DNA of 32,102 bases from Alphaproteobacteria bacterium (GTDB lineage: Bacteria > Pseudomonadota > Alphaproteobacteria > Ferrovibrionales > Ferrovibrionaceae), in the NCBI GenBank assembly GCA_026126165.1, contig JAHCJR010000032.1, positions 1 through 32,102 on the forward strand, written 5' to 3'. Below, piece by piece: positions 1 through 9,719 of this stretch. The notes under the pieces are model-generated. The model was not told the origin of the DNA. It ran no database searches and was given only the letters and a program-made list of their open reading frames with translations. The position numbers and the translations under genes were made by a program. The first letter of the stretch is position 1, and every line of letters starts with the position of its first letter.

Positions 1-340
<340 letters not shown>

Positions 341-406
341 TCACGGGCTTTTGTCTGGCACCCGCCCCGCCGGCAGCGGCATCTTGGCCCGATCCGAGGA
401 GGCCCC

Positions 407-784
407 ATGGACGGCGCTGCAAGCTGGACCATCTACGCGCAGGACCTGCCGCCGGCGGCGCGGCATTTCGATGACATCCCCGCCGATCACGAACCCGCGC
501 CGCTCGGCTCCCGCGCCGGCCTTGCCGCCGCCATCCGAAAGGTCGAGCCGTCCGCGGCTTTCATCGAGGCCGGATTCGGGTTCCTGCGAGGTGAAGGCTT
601 CCGGCTTGAGATCGAACTGGGCGAGCGGGAAAACGTGGAGAGCATCGCCTTCCGCGTCCAGGCCGCCTGCCCTGTCGCCGGCCTCCTGGCGGACCGGGTC
701 GTCGCCCGGATCCTGTCGAGACTTGGTCTGAGCGCCTTCGATCCGCGCTCCCCGAGCGGGCTCTTCGCTCACAATCCCGGCTGA
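407..784 (+). CDS. small conserved hypothetical protein
   Basis: A 125-residue soluble protein of unknown function. It opens with a tryptophan-containing segment, WTIYAQDLPPAARHFDDIP, then a likely helix, a GFGFLRGEGFRLEIELG strand region and a C-terminal helix with RILSRLGLSAFDP. This pattern (short N-terminal WxIxxQDLP, central acidic strands, C-terminal LxAFD) matches a widespread uncharacterised bacterial family I recall, but I cannot name it. No signal peptide or membrane segment is visible. The ATG follows a strong GAGGAGG ribosome-binding site. It lies between recA and alaS on the opposite strand, so it is not in their operon. A competing minus-strand frame at 341-772 lacks a comparable ribosome-binding site and looks like a shadow. 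Confidence 0.75.
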   Translation: MDGAASWTIYAQDLPPAARHFDDIPADHEPAPLGSRAGLAAAIRKVEPSAAFIEAGFGFLRGEGFRLEIELGERENVESIAFRVQAACPVAGLLADRVVARILSRLGLSAFDPRSPSGLFAHNPG

Positions 785-906
785 TCGGAATCTCCTTCAA
801 CGCGCTCGCCGCCCCCCCCAAGGGGCGACGGCGGCATTCCCGGGCTCGCGACTGCGAACGGAGCCGCCTGGAAATGCCGCCGCGCGTCCTGTCCGGAGGC
901 GGTCGC

Positions 907-1983
<1,077 letters not shown>

Positions 1984-2030
1984 GCCCTTGCTCCTTATTC
2001 CACAGCCGCGACGGAGGCGCAAACACGGTC

Positions 2031-2058
2031 AATGTACCTATTTTGTTCACGCTGTCCA
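2031..2058 (-). promoter_or_regulatory. recA promoter with LexA (SOS) operator
   Basis: On the minus strand TGGACA (complement of 2053-2058) and TACATT (complement of 2031-2036) are separated by 16 bases, a fair -35/-10 pair. Between them, at 2034-2048 on the plus strand, is GTAC-N7-GTTC, one mismatch from the alphaproteobacterial LexA box GTTC-N7-GTTC (its complement is GAAC-N7-GTAC). The operator covers the spacer and the -10 edge, as expected for a repressor site. It sits about 50 bases before the recA start codon. The surrounding stretch, roughly 2030-2110, is visibly AT-rich compared with the rest of the window. No transcription start has been mapped. Confidence 0.7.
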
Positions 2059-2234
2059 TGCTTTTCTTATCTTATTGACAAATAATCGGTATTTTCCATG
2101 TTCCAGATACGTTCATGGATCATTGGCATGATGGTTTCCGCTCGCCATAGCCGTCATGGCAAGGCGAATCCCCATGCGCCCGGCACACGCAGGATTGAAC
2201 GCGGCGCGAGGGCGACCTCGCCCATCATCGCGCC

Positions 2235-3050
2235 ATGTTTGCCCCCTCCCCCACCCCCCTGCCACGGGCGCGCTGCGCCGCGCCCCTAGCCATCGCCCTT
2301 GCGCTTGCGCTCCTTGCCGCCTGCGCGGACAGCGAACGGCCGCAACCGGCCCTGCCGCGCGGCGCGGTCCCGCCAGATGTGGCAGCGAGTGCTTCGGCTC
2401 CGGCACAGCGGCGCGACCAGGCACCCGCTCCCGTGACGGCCGGTCCCGACCGCGCCTTCGCCATCCGCCTCGACCGGTTGGAGGCGGTGCCGGGCGGCGA
2501 CCTGGCCGAAACCATCGCAGGCGCCGGCGAGCCGCGCGAGGCCGCCACCGCGAGGAACTGGCTCGCGGCACGGATCATGGGCGGACAGAGCCTTGCCTGG
2601 TATGCCGTGCTGCAGGCACGGAGCTACTGGCAGTTGGCCGGCGCCGGCGGCCGGCGACAGCGCGCGGAATTCGGCGAGGTCGCCGCCATGTGGGCGGCCT
2701 ATGCCAAGCTTGCCATGATCATTGATGGCGGCTGGTGCGCGCTGCGCGAGGGGGCACTGATCCGGATCGAGGATGCCTCGCTCCAGCTCGCCGACATGGA
2801 GCGGCATTTCGCGAGCCTGCCGGCGGAGCGGCGGCGGGTCCTTGCCCTCCGCGTCCTCGAGATCGAGGACGGCGCTGGAGAACGCGCACCGGACCGCTGG
2901 CTTTGCCGTCATCCCGATCTTGGCGTGGCGCCGGAAATTCCCGATCCGCGCGAGGCGGCCCCGCGCCTGGAGACCAGCCGGACCTGGGCGGAGGCGCGCC
3001 GGATTGCCCGCGCCCGCTTCGCACGCGCGCATGGGCTCGGCGAAAACTAG
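2235..3050 (+). CDS. putative lipoprotein of unknown function
   Basis: A 271-residue protein with a typical lipoprotein signal: basic N-terminus, a hydrophobic run of alanine and leucine, and a lipobox ending LLAAC near residue 30, so it is probably anchored in the outer membrane or periplasmic face. The mature part is Ala/Arg-rich, mostly helical, with WYAVLQARSYWQL and DGGWCALREGALIRIEDASL segments, and I do not recognise a family. The ribosome-binding site before the ATG at 2235 is weak, so the start is uncertain. It converges on cckA, and the two stop codons share the tetramer CTAG at 3047-3050. Other frames here are also open because of high GC, but the lipobox and the tail-to-tail fit favour this frame. 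Confidence 0.65.
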   Translation: MFAPSPTPLPRARCAAPLAIALALALLAACADSERPQPALPRGAVPPDVAASASAPAQRRDQAPAPVTAGPDRAFAIRLDRLEAVPGGDLAETIAGAGEPREAATARNWLAARIMGGQSLAWYAVLQARSYWQLAGAGGRRQRAEFGEVAAMWAAYAKLAMIIDGGWCALREGALIRIEDASLQLADMERHFASLPAERRRVLALRVLEIEDGAGERAPDRWLCRHPDLGVAPEIPDPREAAPRLETSRTWAEARRIARARFARAHGLGEN

Positions 3051-5524
3051 CCCTTCACGCTCTCCCGCTCGATCACTTCCTTCACCTTGCCGGCGAGCTG
3101 TTTCAGGCTGAACGGCTTGGGCAGGAAGTCGATCTCGACGTCGCGGTCCAGGTTGCGCCGGAACGCATCCTCGGCATAGCCGGAGATGAAGATGATCTTG
3201 AGGTCCGGCCGGCGGCGGCGGATCTCGCGCGCCAGCGTCGGCCCGTCCATGTTCGGCATCACCACGTCAGAGACGAGAATGTCGATCTCGCCGGCATGGC
3301 GCTGGACCTGCTCGAGCGCCGCATCGCCCGAATTCGCTTCCAGAACCGTATATCCCTTGTTGCGCAGCGCGCGCGCCGCGAAGATGCGCACCGCGTCCTC
3401 GTCCTCCACCAGCAGGACGGTCCCCTTGCCCGTCAGATCGCGCGAGGGGCGCTTCTCGCCGCCCTCGGCAAGCTGCGCTGCCTCCCGGTTCGCCACCTGA
3501 CGATGGCGCGGCAGGTAGATGCGGAACTTGGCGCCGCGACCGACCTCGCTCTCGGGGAAGATGAACCCGCCGGTCTGCTTGATGATGCCGTAGACGGTAG
3601 AGAGGCCGAGGCCGGTGCCGGCACCTACTTCCTTGGTGGTGAAGAAGGGTTCGAAGATCTTGCCGAGGATGTCCTTCGGAATGCCCTTGCCGGTATCGCT
3701 CACTTCTATCAGCACATATTCGCCGGCCGGCATCAGTTCGTGCCCGAGCCGGGTCGATTCCTCCGCCGTCACGTTGGCGGTGCGGATGGTGAGTTCGCCG
3801 CCGTCGGTCATGGCGTCCCGTGCGTTGACCGCCAGGTTGATCACAACCTGCTCGAACTGTCCCTGGTCGACCTTGACGAGGCCGAGATCGCGGCCATGCA
3901 CAAGGCGGAATTCGATCGTCTCGCCGAGCAGCCGCCGCAGCAGGTTGGAAAGATCGGCAAGCACGTCGGTGATGTCGAGCACCTTGGGCCTGAGCGTCTG
4001 CTGGCGCGAAAAGGCAAGGAGCTGGCGCACCAGGTTGGCCGCGCGGTTGGCGTTCTGCTTGATCTGCATGATGTCGGCGAAGGACTGGTCACCCGGCTGA
4101 TGGCGCAGCAGCAGCAGGTCGCAGAAGCCGATCATCGCGGTGAGCAGGTTGTTGAAGTCATGCGCGATGCCGCCGGCAAGCTGGCCGACCGCCTGCATCT
4201 TCTGGCTCTGCGCGAACTGCAGTTCCAGATTCTTCTGGTCGGTCGTGTCGATCAGATGCAGCAGAAGGCCACTATCGCCGGCCGTCTGCGGGTCGAGCCG
4301 CGAGGCGAAAACCTGCGCCACGCGCTCGGGCCGGGTCGAAAGGCGCACCTCGATCGGCCCGCCATGGCGGCCCTCCCTGGTCGCCTGCAGGCGTTCGCGC
4401 ATGTCCTGCCGGTCGCCCTCGGCGACCAGATCGAGCATGCTGCCCGAGAGCGCGTCGGCCCCGCCGGCTCCGAGCATGGCGAGAAACGCCTTGTTCGCTT
4501 CCGTCACGCGGTCGCGGTCGTCGAGCACGACGATGCCGATCGGGGCGAAATCGAAGAAATGCCCGAAATGCGCCTCCGCCTGTCGCAGCGCGCGCCGCCA
4601 GGCCAGTTCCTGCGTCAGGTCGTGCACCACCGCCGAGGAGCCGGAAACCCCCTGCCCGGCCGCCGCGCCGCGCTCGACCCGGACCGGCATCTCGCTGCCA
4701 TCGGCGCGGATCAGCCAGGCTTCGCCGCCGCGGCGGAACTCCGCACTTTCGCCGAGTGCCAGCTCCGGCGCCGGCCGGATGCGGTCGCCGACCCGGATCT
4801 TGCCGCTGGCCAATGCCTCCGGACTGAGGCCGAGCCAGCTTGCCAGGGTCGCATTGACGAAGTCGAAGCGCCCGTCCGCATCGGCCGAAAAGAAGCCGAC
4901 CGGCGCCCGGTCTATGAAATCGGACAGGCGCCGCAATTCCGCGTGAATGGTCGAGGTCAGCTCATGTTCGGCACTGATATCCTCGATCCGCCAGTATTCC
5001 GCGGCCGCGCCATTGTTGGCCCGCTGCACGGAAAGGCGGAGCCACTGCCGCTCGCCGCCCGGCCCGATGCGGCTGAAATCAAGGCCGCCGGTACCCTGGT
5101 GGCGCAGGCGGCGGACCTTTTCGGCCAGTTCCGGGTCGCTCCCGAACAGCGCCATCGGTCCGGGCACCGGGCCGCGCACATGGCCGACGAGCCGGCGGTA
5201 GGCGGGATTGTGATAGAGCAGCCGGTCGGCGCGGTCGACGATCAGCCGGGCGTTGGGGGCTTCCTCGACCGCCGAGAGCGCCATGCGGGCGGGCTGGTCG
5301 AGCAGGCTGATGCTGCGGCCGCGCCAGAGACACCAGATGACGAAGGCGAACGGGCCGAGGGCGAGCATGGCCAGCAGCAGCGCCACCACCATGCCGAGGC
5401 TCGAAGCCAGCAGCAGCGCGCCGAACACGCCGCCGATGCCGGCAGCCACGGCGGTCATGACGGCGACGGCGCCCCGGCGGCCGATCGCCGAGCCCACCCC
5501 GCCCATATCCGTGCCGTTTGCCAC
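3047..5524 (-). CDS. cckA: hybrid histidine kinase CckA
   Basis: CckA is the membrane kinase at the top of the CckA-ChpT-CtrA phosphorelay, which in many alphaproteobacteria switches on flagellar genes. The 825-residue product has two hydrophobic segments (about residues 16-64), three PAS-like modules (about 85-430), a HisKA domain with HDFNN and phospho-accepting His455, a HATPase with the GTGLGLS glycine box near residue 635, and a C-terminal receiver with Asp753 in [10 protein letters not shown]. Domain order and length match CckA. It follows flhB on the same strand with 46 bases between, a linkage seen in other alphaproteobacteria. CtrA-type boxes elsewhere in this window are the likely downstream targets. 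Confidence 0.93.
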   Translation of the reverse strand: MANGTDMGGVGSAIGRRGAVAVMTAVAAGIGGVFGALLLASSLGMVVALLLAMLALGPFAFVIWCLWRGRSISLLDQPARMALSAVEEAPNARLIVDRADRLLYHNPAYRRLVGHVRGPVPGPMALFGSDPELAEKVRRLRHQGTGGLDFSRIGPGGERQWLRLSVQRANNGAAAEYWRIEDISAEHELTSTIHAELRRLSDFIDRAPVGFFSADADGRFDFVNATLASWLGLSPEALASGKIRVGDRIRPAPELALGESAEFRRGGEAWLIRADGSEMPVRVERGAAAGQGVSGSSAVVHDLTQELAWRRALRQAEAHFGHFFDFAPIGIVVLDDRDRVTEANKAFLAMLGAGGADALSGSMLDLVAEGDRQDMRERLQATREGRHGGPIEVRLSTRPERVAQVFASRLDPQTAGDSGLLLHLIDTTDQKNLELQFAQSQKMQAVGQLAGGIAHDFNNLLTAMIGFCDLLLLRHQPGDQSFADIMQIKQNANRAANLVRQLLAFSRQQTLRPKVLDITDVLADLSNLLRRLLGETIEFRLVHGRDLGLVKVDQGQFEQVVINLAVNARDAMTDGGELTIRTANVTAEESTRLGHELMPAGEYVLIEVSDTGKGIPKDILGKIFEPFFTTKEVGAGTGLGLSTVYGIIKQTGGFIFPESEVGRGAKFRIYLPRHRQVANREAAQLAEGGEKRPSRDLTGKGTVLLVEDEDAVRIFAARALRNKGYTVLEANSGDAALEQVQRHAGEIDILVSDVVMPNMDGPTLAREIRRRRPDLKIIFISGYAEDAFRRNLDRDVEIDFLPKPFSLKQLAGKVKEVIERESVKG

Positions 5525-5570
5525 CCCTGCCGGTCTCCCGAATCCTTCCCGGACAGTCTAGATCATCGCT

Positions 5571-6683
5571 TCAGGGCCGGCGAGGGCCGGGCGTCGCCAT
5601 GCGCCCTCGCGCCGGCAGCCGCGCGCCCTTTAGACGCATCACGTAGGAAATGATCTCCGCCACCGCCTTGTAATGCTCCGTCGGGATCTCCTGGTCGATG
5701 TCGCAGGCAGCGAAGAGGGCCCGGGCGAGTGGCGGATTCTCCACCACCGGCACCCTGTGCTTGCCGGCCAGTTCGCGGATGGCGAAGGCGATCAGGTCCT
5801 GTCCCTTGGCCACGACGCGCGGCGCGCCCATCTTCTCCATCTCGTACTTGAGCGCGACGGCGAAATGCGTCGGATTGGTCACCACCACGTCGGCCCCGGG
5901 CACGGCAGCCATCATGCGCCGGCGCGAGCGCTCGAGACGCAGCGCGCGGATCCTGGCCTTGATCTGGGGATCGCCTTCGGATTGCTTGATCTCGTCCTTG
6001 ATCTCCTGCCGGCTCATGCGCAGGCCCTTGCGGTGCTCCCATTTCTGGTAGAGCAGGTCGGCGCCGGCGATGAATGCAAGAACGGCGGCGACGCCGGCCA
6101 GGAACGTGAGCGAGAGTTCCAGGACGAGCCGCATGATGCCGACCGGATCGGCGGTGACCATCTGCGGAATCGAATCGAGCCGCGGCCAGACCAGCCACGT
6201 GCCAACGGCGCCGACGAGGCAGAGTTTCAGGATACCCTTGACGAATTCGGAAATGCCGCGCGCGGAAAAGATGCGTTTGAGGCCGGCGAGCGGCGAGAGG
6301 CGCTTGAGCTGCGGCTTGATCCGCTCGGCGGCGATTCCGACCGGATGCTGGACCATGTTGCCGAGCAGCGCCGCGGCGGCGAGCAGGGCGATGACCGGCA
6401 GCAGCGCCAGCCCGACCGAGCGGGCGAGCGCGGCAAGAAGCGCCGCCATGCCTTCCGGTTCGAGCGGCATGTCGTGCGCCGCTTCCATCAGCGCCCGAAG
6501 CCGGCCGAAGATGTCGGTGCCGACCCAGCCCGACATGGTCGCGGCGGCAAGCGTGATCGCCGCGATCATGAACCAGTGATTGACCTCCTGGCTGTGGGCG
6601 ATCTGGCCCTTCTGGCGAGCATCATCGAGACGGTTGGAGGTCGGTTCTTCGGTTTTCGATGCTGGATCCTGGTCTTCGGCCAT
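5571..6683 (-). CDS. flhB: flagellar export gate protein FlhB
   Basis: FlhB is the membrane subunit of the flagellar type III export gate that switches substrate class from rod/hook to filament. The 370-residue product has an N-terminal charged segment with the SNRLDDARQKGQIAHSQEVN signature, four transmembrane helices (about residues 35-215), and a cytoplasmic domain with the autocleavage motif NPTH, Asn270 being the cleavage residue. Downstream residues keep the family's GAPRVVAKGQDLIA and PVVENPPLARAL segments. The start ATG (complement of 6681-6683) lies 9 bases after the fliR stop, so the two are cotranscribed. Length is as expected. Confidence 0.97.
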   Translation of the reverse strand: MAEDQDPASKTEEPTSNRLDDARQKGQIAHSQEVNHWFMIAAITLAAATMSGWVGTDIFGRLRALMEAAHDMPLEPEGMAALLAALARSVGLALLPVIALLAAAALLGNMVQHPVGIAAERIKPQLKRLSPLAGLKRIFSARGISEFVKGILKLCLVGAVGTWLVWPRLDSIPQMVTADPVGIMRLVLELSLTFLAGVAAVLAFIAGADLLYQKWEHRKGLRMSRQEIKDEIKQSEGDPQIKARIRALRLERSRRRMMAAVPGADVVVTNPTHFAVALKYEMEKMGAPRVVAKGQDLIAFAIRELAGKHRVPVVENPPLARALFAACDIDQEIPTEHYKAVAEIISYVMRLKGARLPARGRMATPGPRRP

Positions 6684-6692
6684 TCCCGCCCC

Positions 6693-7454
6693 CTACCTGG
6701 CGAGCAGGGCGGAGGCCGCCCCCTCGTAATATTCGAGGAACCAGATCATCGCCGCGCCGATGCTGAAAGTGAGCAGCACGAAGGCAAGCAGGATCTGCAG
6801 CGGCATGGCGACGAAGAGGACCTGCATGCTGGGCATCAGGCGGTTGACGGCGCCGAGACCGATATTGAACACGATGCCATAGACGAGAAAGGGCGCCGCC
6901 ACCTGGATGCCGAGCTTGAAGGCACCGGCGACGAAGCCGGCCGCCAGCATGGCGAATTCGCCGAGCGGGGGCAGCGCACGGGCCGGGAACAGAACGTAGG
7001 AATCGACGGTGGCGCGCAGCATCAGCAGGTGCAGATCGGCGGCAAAAATCAGCATGACGCCAAGTATCGAGAAGAAAGTGGCGATCAGCGCGCTCTGCGC
7101 CCCCTGGGTCGGATCGTAGAAGGTCGAGAAGCCGAGACTCGACTGGAAGGCGATGATGGTGCCGGCCGCATGCAGGGCCGAGACGGCCAGTCGCGCCACG
7201 CCGCCGATGAACAGGCCGATCAGCGTCTCGTTGGCGATCAGCAGGAAGACGCCGATGCCGTCCGCCGGAAGGGGGGGCAGGCCGGCGACCACGAAGGGAG
7301 CGATGAGAAAGCTCACCGCCAGCGCCAGGACGAGGCGGATCGGCGCGGCGACATAGACCTCGCCGATGCCGGGAACAAGCATCAGGCTGGCGCCGACGCG
7401 GCAGAAGACCAGCAGGAAGGCGAAAGTCTCGACCGGCAGGATCTGCTGGAGCAT
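6693..7454 (-). CDS. fliR: flagellar export gate protein FliR
   Basis: FliR forms the narrow export channel in the membrane together with FliP and FliQ. The 253-residue product is almost entirely hydrophobic, with about six membrane segments, and carries the FCRVGASLMLVPGIGE N-terminal pattern and the GLGAVNRLMPSMQVLFVAMP pattern typical of FliR. It lies between fliQ (11-base gap) and flhB (9-base gap), the usual fliQ-fliR-flhB order. A modest purine-rich ribosome-binding site precedes the ATG complementing 7452-7454. Nothing in it looks unusual. Confidence 0.96.
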   Translation of the reverse strand: MLQQILPVETFAFLLVFCRVGASLMLVPGIGEVYVAAPIRLVLALAVSFLIAPFVVAGLPPLPADGIGVFLLIANETLIGLFIGGVARLAVSALHAAGTIIAFQSSLGFSTFYDPTQGAQSALIATFFSILGVMLIFAADLHLLMLRATVDSYVLFPARALPPLGEFAMLAAGFVAGAFKLGIQVAAPFLVYGIVFNIGLGAVNRLMPSMQVLFVAMPLQILLAFVLLTFSIGAAMIWFLEYYEGAASALLAR

Positions 7455-7465
7455 GGCGCGCCGCC

Positions 7466-7732
7466 CTATTGCAGGGCGGAGATCCGCTCGGCTATCTCCT
7501 GCATGAACGTGGTCATGCTGCCGATCATGAACGGCAGGAACAGGAGCAGCGCGAAGAAGATCGAGATGATCTTCGGCACGAAGGCGAGCGTCATTTCCTG
7601 GACCTGGGTCAGGGCCTGAAAGAGCGAGACGATCAGCCCGACGCCAAGCGCGATCATCATGATCGGGCCGGCGACCTTGATCAGGACCCAGAGCGCGTCG
7701 CGCGTGACGTCGATGACTTCCGCTGGCGACAA
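7466..7732 (-). CDS. fliQ: flagellar export gate protein FliQ
   Basis: FliQ is a two-helix membrane protein that wraps the FliP/FliR core of the export gate. The 88-residue product has the family signatures EVIDVTRDALWVLIKVAGP and FQALTQVQEMTLAFVPK. The start appears to be a TTG (complement of 7730-7732): there is no in-frame ATG or GTG that would preserve the N-terminus, GAGG lies 8 bases upstream, and the translated N-terminus aligns in length with typical FliQ proteins. It begins 10 bases after fliE ends. The rare start codon may keep FliQ levels low. Confidence 0.95.
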   Translation of the reverse strand: MSPAEVIDVTRDALWVLIKVAGPIMMIALGVGLIVSLFQALTQVQEMTLAFVPKIISIFFALLLFLPFMIGSMTTFMQEIAERISALQ

Positions 7733-7742
7733 GGGCGGGGCC

Positions 7743-8060
7743 TCAGATCGGCATCCGCATGATTTCCTGGTAGGCGCCGATCACGCGGTCGCGGATCGCC
7801 GTCACCGTTTCCACCGCCACCTCTGCGTTGGTGACGGCGGCGACGATCTCCGTCAGTTCCGGCTTCACGGCCGATAGCGACTTGAGGGACAGGGCTTCCG
7901 AGCTCCGCGCGCTTTCCATCGCGCCGGCGCCGGCTTCGCGCACCAGTTCGGCGAAGCTCGGTCCGCCGCTCGCGCCGGAGCTGGCCGTCCCGCCGCCTTG
8001 CCCCAGCCGTTCCAGCGCCCGGGCATAAGCCAGCGAGGCATTGGCGATCTTGGCATCCAT
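7743..8060 (-). CDS. fliE: flagellar basal body protein FliE
   Basis: FliE is a small adapter between the MS ring/export gate and the proximal rod. The 105-residue product has a low-complexity Gly/Ser/Ala N-terminal half and the conserved C-terminal segment with LTEIVAAVTNAEVAVETVTAIR and VIGAYQEIMRMPI, which identifies the family. It follows flgC by 32 bases and precedes fliQ, giving the flgB-flgC-fliE order common in alphaproteobacteria. Length is normal. The start is the ATG complementing 8058-8060. Confidence 0.95.
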   Translation of the reverse strand: MDAKIANASLAYARALERLGQGGGTASSGASGGPSFAELVREAGAGAMESARSSEALSLKSLSAVKPELTEIVAAVTNAEVAVETVTAIRDRVIGAYQEIMRMPI

Positions 8061-8092
8061 GGCGTCTACGTCCTTCCTTCAGTGCGTCCGTG

Positions 8093-8500
8093 CTAGCGCA
8101 GCAGGTCGATGGTCTTGCTGATCATGCCTTTGGCGGCATCGATGGCGGCCATGTTGGCTTCGTAGGAACGCTGTGCCTCGCGCATGTCGGCGAGCTCGAT
8201 CAGGGCGTTGACGTTTGGCATCCGCACATAGCCGTTGGCGTCCGCCGCCGGGTGACCCGGCATGTGCCGAAGCTGGAACTCCGAGCGGTCGAAGCCGACC
8301 TTCGCCACTTTGACCAGCCGGGTTTCCATGGCGCGATCGAGTTCGTTGCGGAAGGTCACCACCTTGCGGCGATAAGGGTCGCTTTCGGCGTCCTTCGCCG
8401 TGCTGTCGGCATTGGCCAGGTTCTCCGAGATCACCCGCATGCGTTCGCCCTGAGCGCGCATGCCGAAGGTGGAGGCGAGAACCGATTTCATCAGATCCAT
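8093..8500 (-). CDS. flgC: flagellar proximal rod protein FlgC
   Basis: FlgC is one of the proximal rod subunits, exported through the type III apparatus without a cleaved signal. The 135-residue protein starts MDLMKSVLASTFGMRAQGER and has the rod signature RVISENLANADST near the N-terminus, plus the C-terminal helix with EADMREAQRSYEANMAAIDAAK-like residues (ELADMREAQRSYEANMAA) that pairs with the N-terminal helix in rod and hook proteins. It lies 24 bases after flgB. A typical member in length and composition. Confidence 0.96.
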   Translation of the reverse strand: MDLMKSVLASTFGMRAQGERMRVISENLANADSTAKDAESDPYRRKVVTFRNELDRAMETRLVKVAKVGFDRSEFQLRHMPGHPAADANGYVRMPNVNALIELADMREAQRSYEANMAAIDAAKGMISKTIDLLR

Positions 8501-8524
8501 GGCGAGCGTCCTTAACTTCCGTCC

Positions 8525-8938
8525 TCAGCCGCGCCGTCCGAGCGCGAGCTTCAGCAGGCCCACATGCTTGCGATAGAGATTGGCGGCGGTGGAGAATTCA
8601 AGCTGCGTCTCGGCCATCTTGACGAGCTGTTCCTCCAGTACGACCGCGTTTCCGGAAGGCGCGGTTTCGTAGGTTTGTCGCTGGGTCTCCACCCGGTGGC
8701 GGACCTGCGTCGCGCCGCCCTTGATATGTCCCTCGCTCGTCTGGACCGGCGCCATGCGCCCGCCAGGCGTCCCTTCCCTCGCCACCAGGTCGCGGAAGGA
8801 AAGCGGCTTGAGTTCCTGGGGCCGGTAGCCGGGCGTGTCGGCATTGGCGATATTCTGCGCGATCACGCGCTGGCGCTCCGAAAGCCAGTCCATGCGGCGC
8901 GTCAGCGCGGAGAAGATCGGCATCCTGTCGAGGTCCAT
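8525..8938 (-). CDS. flgB: flagellar proximal rod protein FlgB
   Basis: FlgB is the rod subunit nearest the FliE adapter. I use the ATG complementing 8936-8938, giving 137 residues starting MDLDRMPIFSALTRRMDWL, because a GGAGGG ribosome-binding site precedes it and the length fits the family; a longer frame to 9046 would add 36 unconserved residues across the promoter region. The rod signature VIAQNIANADTPGYRPQEL is present, as is the C-terminal EFSTAANLYRKHVGLLKLAL helix. It heads the flgB-flgC-fliE-fliQ-fliR-flhB series and faces a divergent operon across a spacer of about 160 bases with two CtrA-like boxes. Confidence 0.95.
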   Translation of the reverse strand: MDLDRMPIFSALTRRMDWLSERQRVIAQNIANADTPGYRPQELKPLSFRDLVAREGTPGGRMAPVQTSEGHIKGGATQVRHRVETQRQTYETAPSGNAVVLEEQLVKMAETQLEFSTAANLYRKHVGLLKLALGRRG

Positions 8939-9006
8939 GGTCGGGCCCTCCGGCGACGCATCGGTCGCGGTTCCTTGCAGTTCTTCGCGATCATGGGCGG
9001 TCTGCG

Positions 9007-9053
9007 TTAACGAATGGTGAATGGCGCGCCGGGCTCCGTTAACCACATGTTAG
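9007..9053. promoter_or_regulatory. two CtrA-like boxes between flgB and fhlB
   Basis: The divergent spacer 8939-9096 contains TTAA-N7-TGAA at 9007-9021 and TTAA-N7-TTAG at 9039-9053, each one base off the CtrA consensus TTAA-N7-TTAA; the second also has TTAACCAC, close to the TTAACCAT half-site. They lie about 70-115 bases upstream of flgB and 44-90 bases upstream of fhlB, so either operon could be controlled. No -24/-12 promoter is visible here, which fits an early (class II) rather than sigma-54 class. Assignment rests on motif match alone. Confidence 0.5.
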
Positions 9054-9096
9054 GCATGACCGGCGATCCTGCCGCGCAGGCAAGGCGGGGCGTGGA

Positions 9097-9426
9097 ATGT
9101 CGCAGAACTCGAAGATCGCCGGCGCCGCACCGCAGAAAGCGGTGGCGCTGGAGCTCGAAGGGCGGGAAGGGCCGAAGATCCTGGCCAAGGGTCGCGGCGC
9201 CCTCGCCGAGGAGATCCTGCGGCTGGCCTTCGATCACGGCGTCAAGGTGCGCGAGGACGCCGATCTGGCGGAGATCCTCGAGCAACTCGACATCGACAGC
9301 CCGATTCCGCTCGAAGCCCTGCCCGCCGTCATGGAAATTCTCCACTACCTCTACCGGACACAGGCCGGCACGAGGCCGGCCGATGCGCCGGCGGATGCGC
9401 CGCCCGCGACGGAGCCCGCCCGATGA
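9097..9426 (+). CDS. FlhB C-terminal domain homologue (FhlB/FlhX type)
   Basis: A 109-residue soluble protein equivalent to the cytoplasmic C-terminal domain of FlhB without the membrane part. The segments AVALELEGREGPKILAKG and EILRLAFDHGVKVREDADL, followed by LEQLDIDSPIPLEALPAVMEIL, match the part of FlhB after the NPTH site; the autocleavage motif itself is absent. In other bacteria such stand-alone paralogues can partly replace the FlhB C-terminal fragment in export. It heads an operon with an unknown gene, fliO and fliP; its stop overlaps the next start by 4 bases (ATGA). Confidence 0.85.
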   Translation: MSQNSKIAGAAPQKAVALELEGREGPKILAKGRGALAEEILRLAFDHGVKVREDADLAEILEQLDIDSPIPLEALPAVMEILHYLYRTQAGTRPADAPADAPPATEPAR

Positions 9427-9719
9427 GCGAGCCGCGCGCCCTGCGCTACGACATCGCGGAGGTCATCGGCCTTGTCGCCGATGCCCGCCTCAAGGCCGAT
9501 GACGGCCGGATCTGCGATCTCGCCGCGATCGTGCCGCGGATCGAGGGGGTCTGCGCCAGGCTGCAGTCGATGGAGCGGGCCGAGGCCCTTCGCCTGGTGC
9601 CGCTGATCGAGAAGCTGATGGGCGATCTCGACGAAACCGGGCGGGCCATCGAACGCCAGCAGCGCCGCATCCTCGGCGAAGACTGGCGCGCCAGCATGGA
9701 AAACTCCCTCCGCACATGA
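9423..9719 (+). CDS. small helical protein of unknown function in the fliO-fliP operon
   Basis: A 98-residue, probably all-helical soluble protein that I do not recognise. It is rich in Arg, Asp, Glu and Leu, with segments YDIAEVIGLVADARLKAD, IVPRIEGVCARLQSM and LIEKLMGDLDETGRAIERQ. The gene overlaps the fhlB-like gene by 4 bases (ATGA) and fliO by 4 bases, so it is translationally coupled on both sides, which is strong evidence that it is real and acts with the export apparatus. A small export chaperone or gate-assembly factor is possible (inference from size and place only). No signal peptide or membrane segment is seen. Confidence 0.75.
   Translation: MSEPRALRYDIAEVIGLVADARLKADDGRICDLAAIVPRIEGVCARLQSMERAEALRLVPLIEKLMGDLDETGRAIERQQRRILGEDWRASMENSLRT

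Noticed and set aside
356-371. TGGCAC-type GG-N10-GC string upstream of the small gene at 407, a possible sigma-54 promoter
   Set aside because: The -12 part reads CCGC rather than TTGC and there is no CGGCA/TGCCG dyad upstream; in GC-rich DNA such strings occur by chance.
808-906. GC-rich inverted repeats and a run of C after recA, possible terminator
   Set aside because: Arms are either short or separated by about 40 bases and no T-run follows on the minus strand, so a terminator cannot be claimed.
2075-2080. TTGACA on the plus strand, a perfect -35 hexamer that could serve the lipoprotein gene
   Set aside because: No acceptable -10 element lies 16-18 bases downstream, and the gene starts more than 150 bases further on.
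2735-5653. Very long plus-strand open frame opposite cckA
   Set aside because: It is the antisense shadow of cckA in high-GC DNA; no family is recognisable and cckA has all its catalytic residues on the other strand.
9060-9073. CGGC-N6-GCCG repeat just before the fhlB-like gene, similar to the ftr-like dyad
   Set aside because: The centre is one base shorter than in the three good dyads and no sigma-54 promoter follows; more likely chance.
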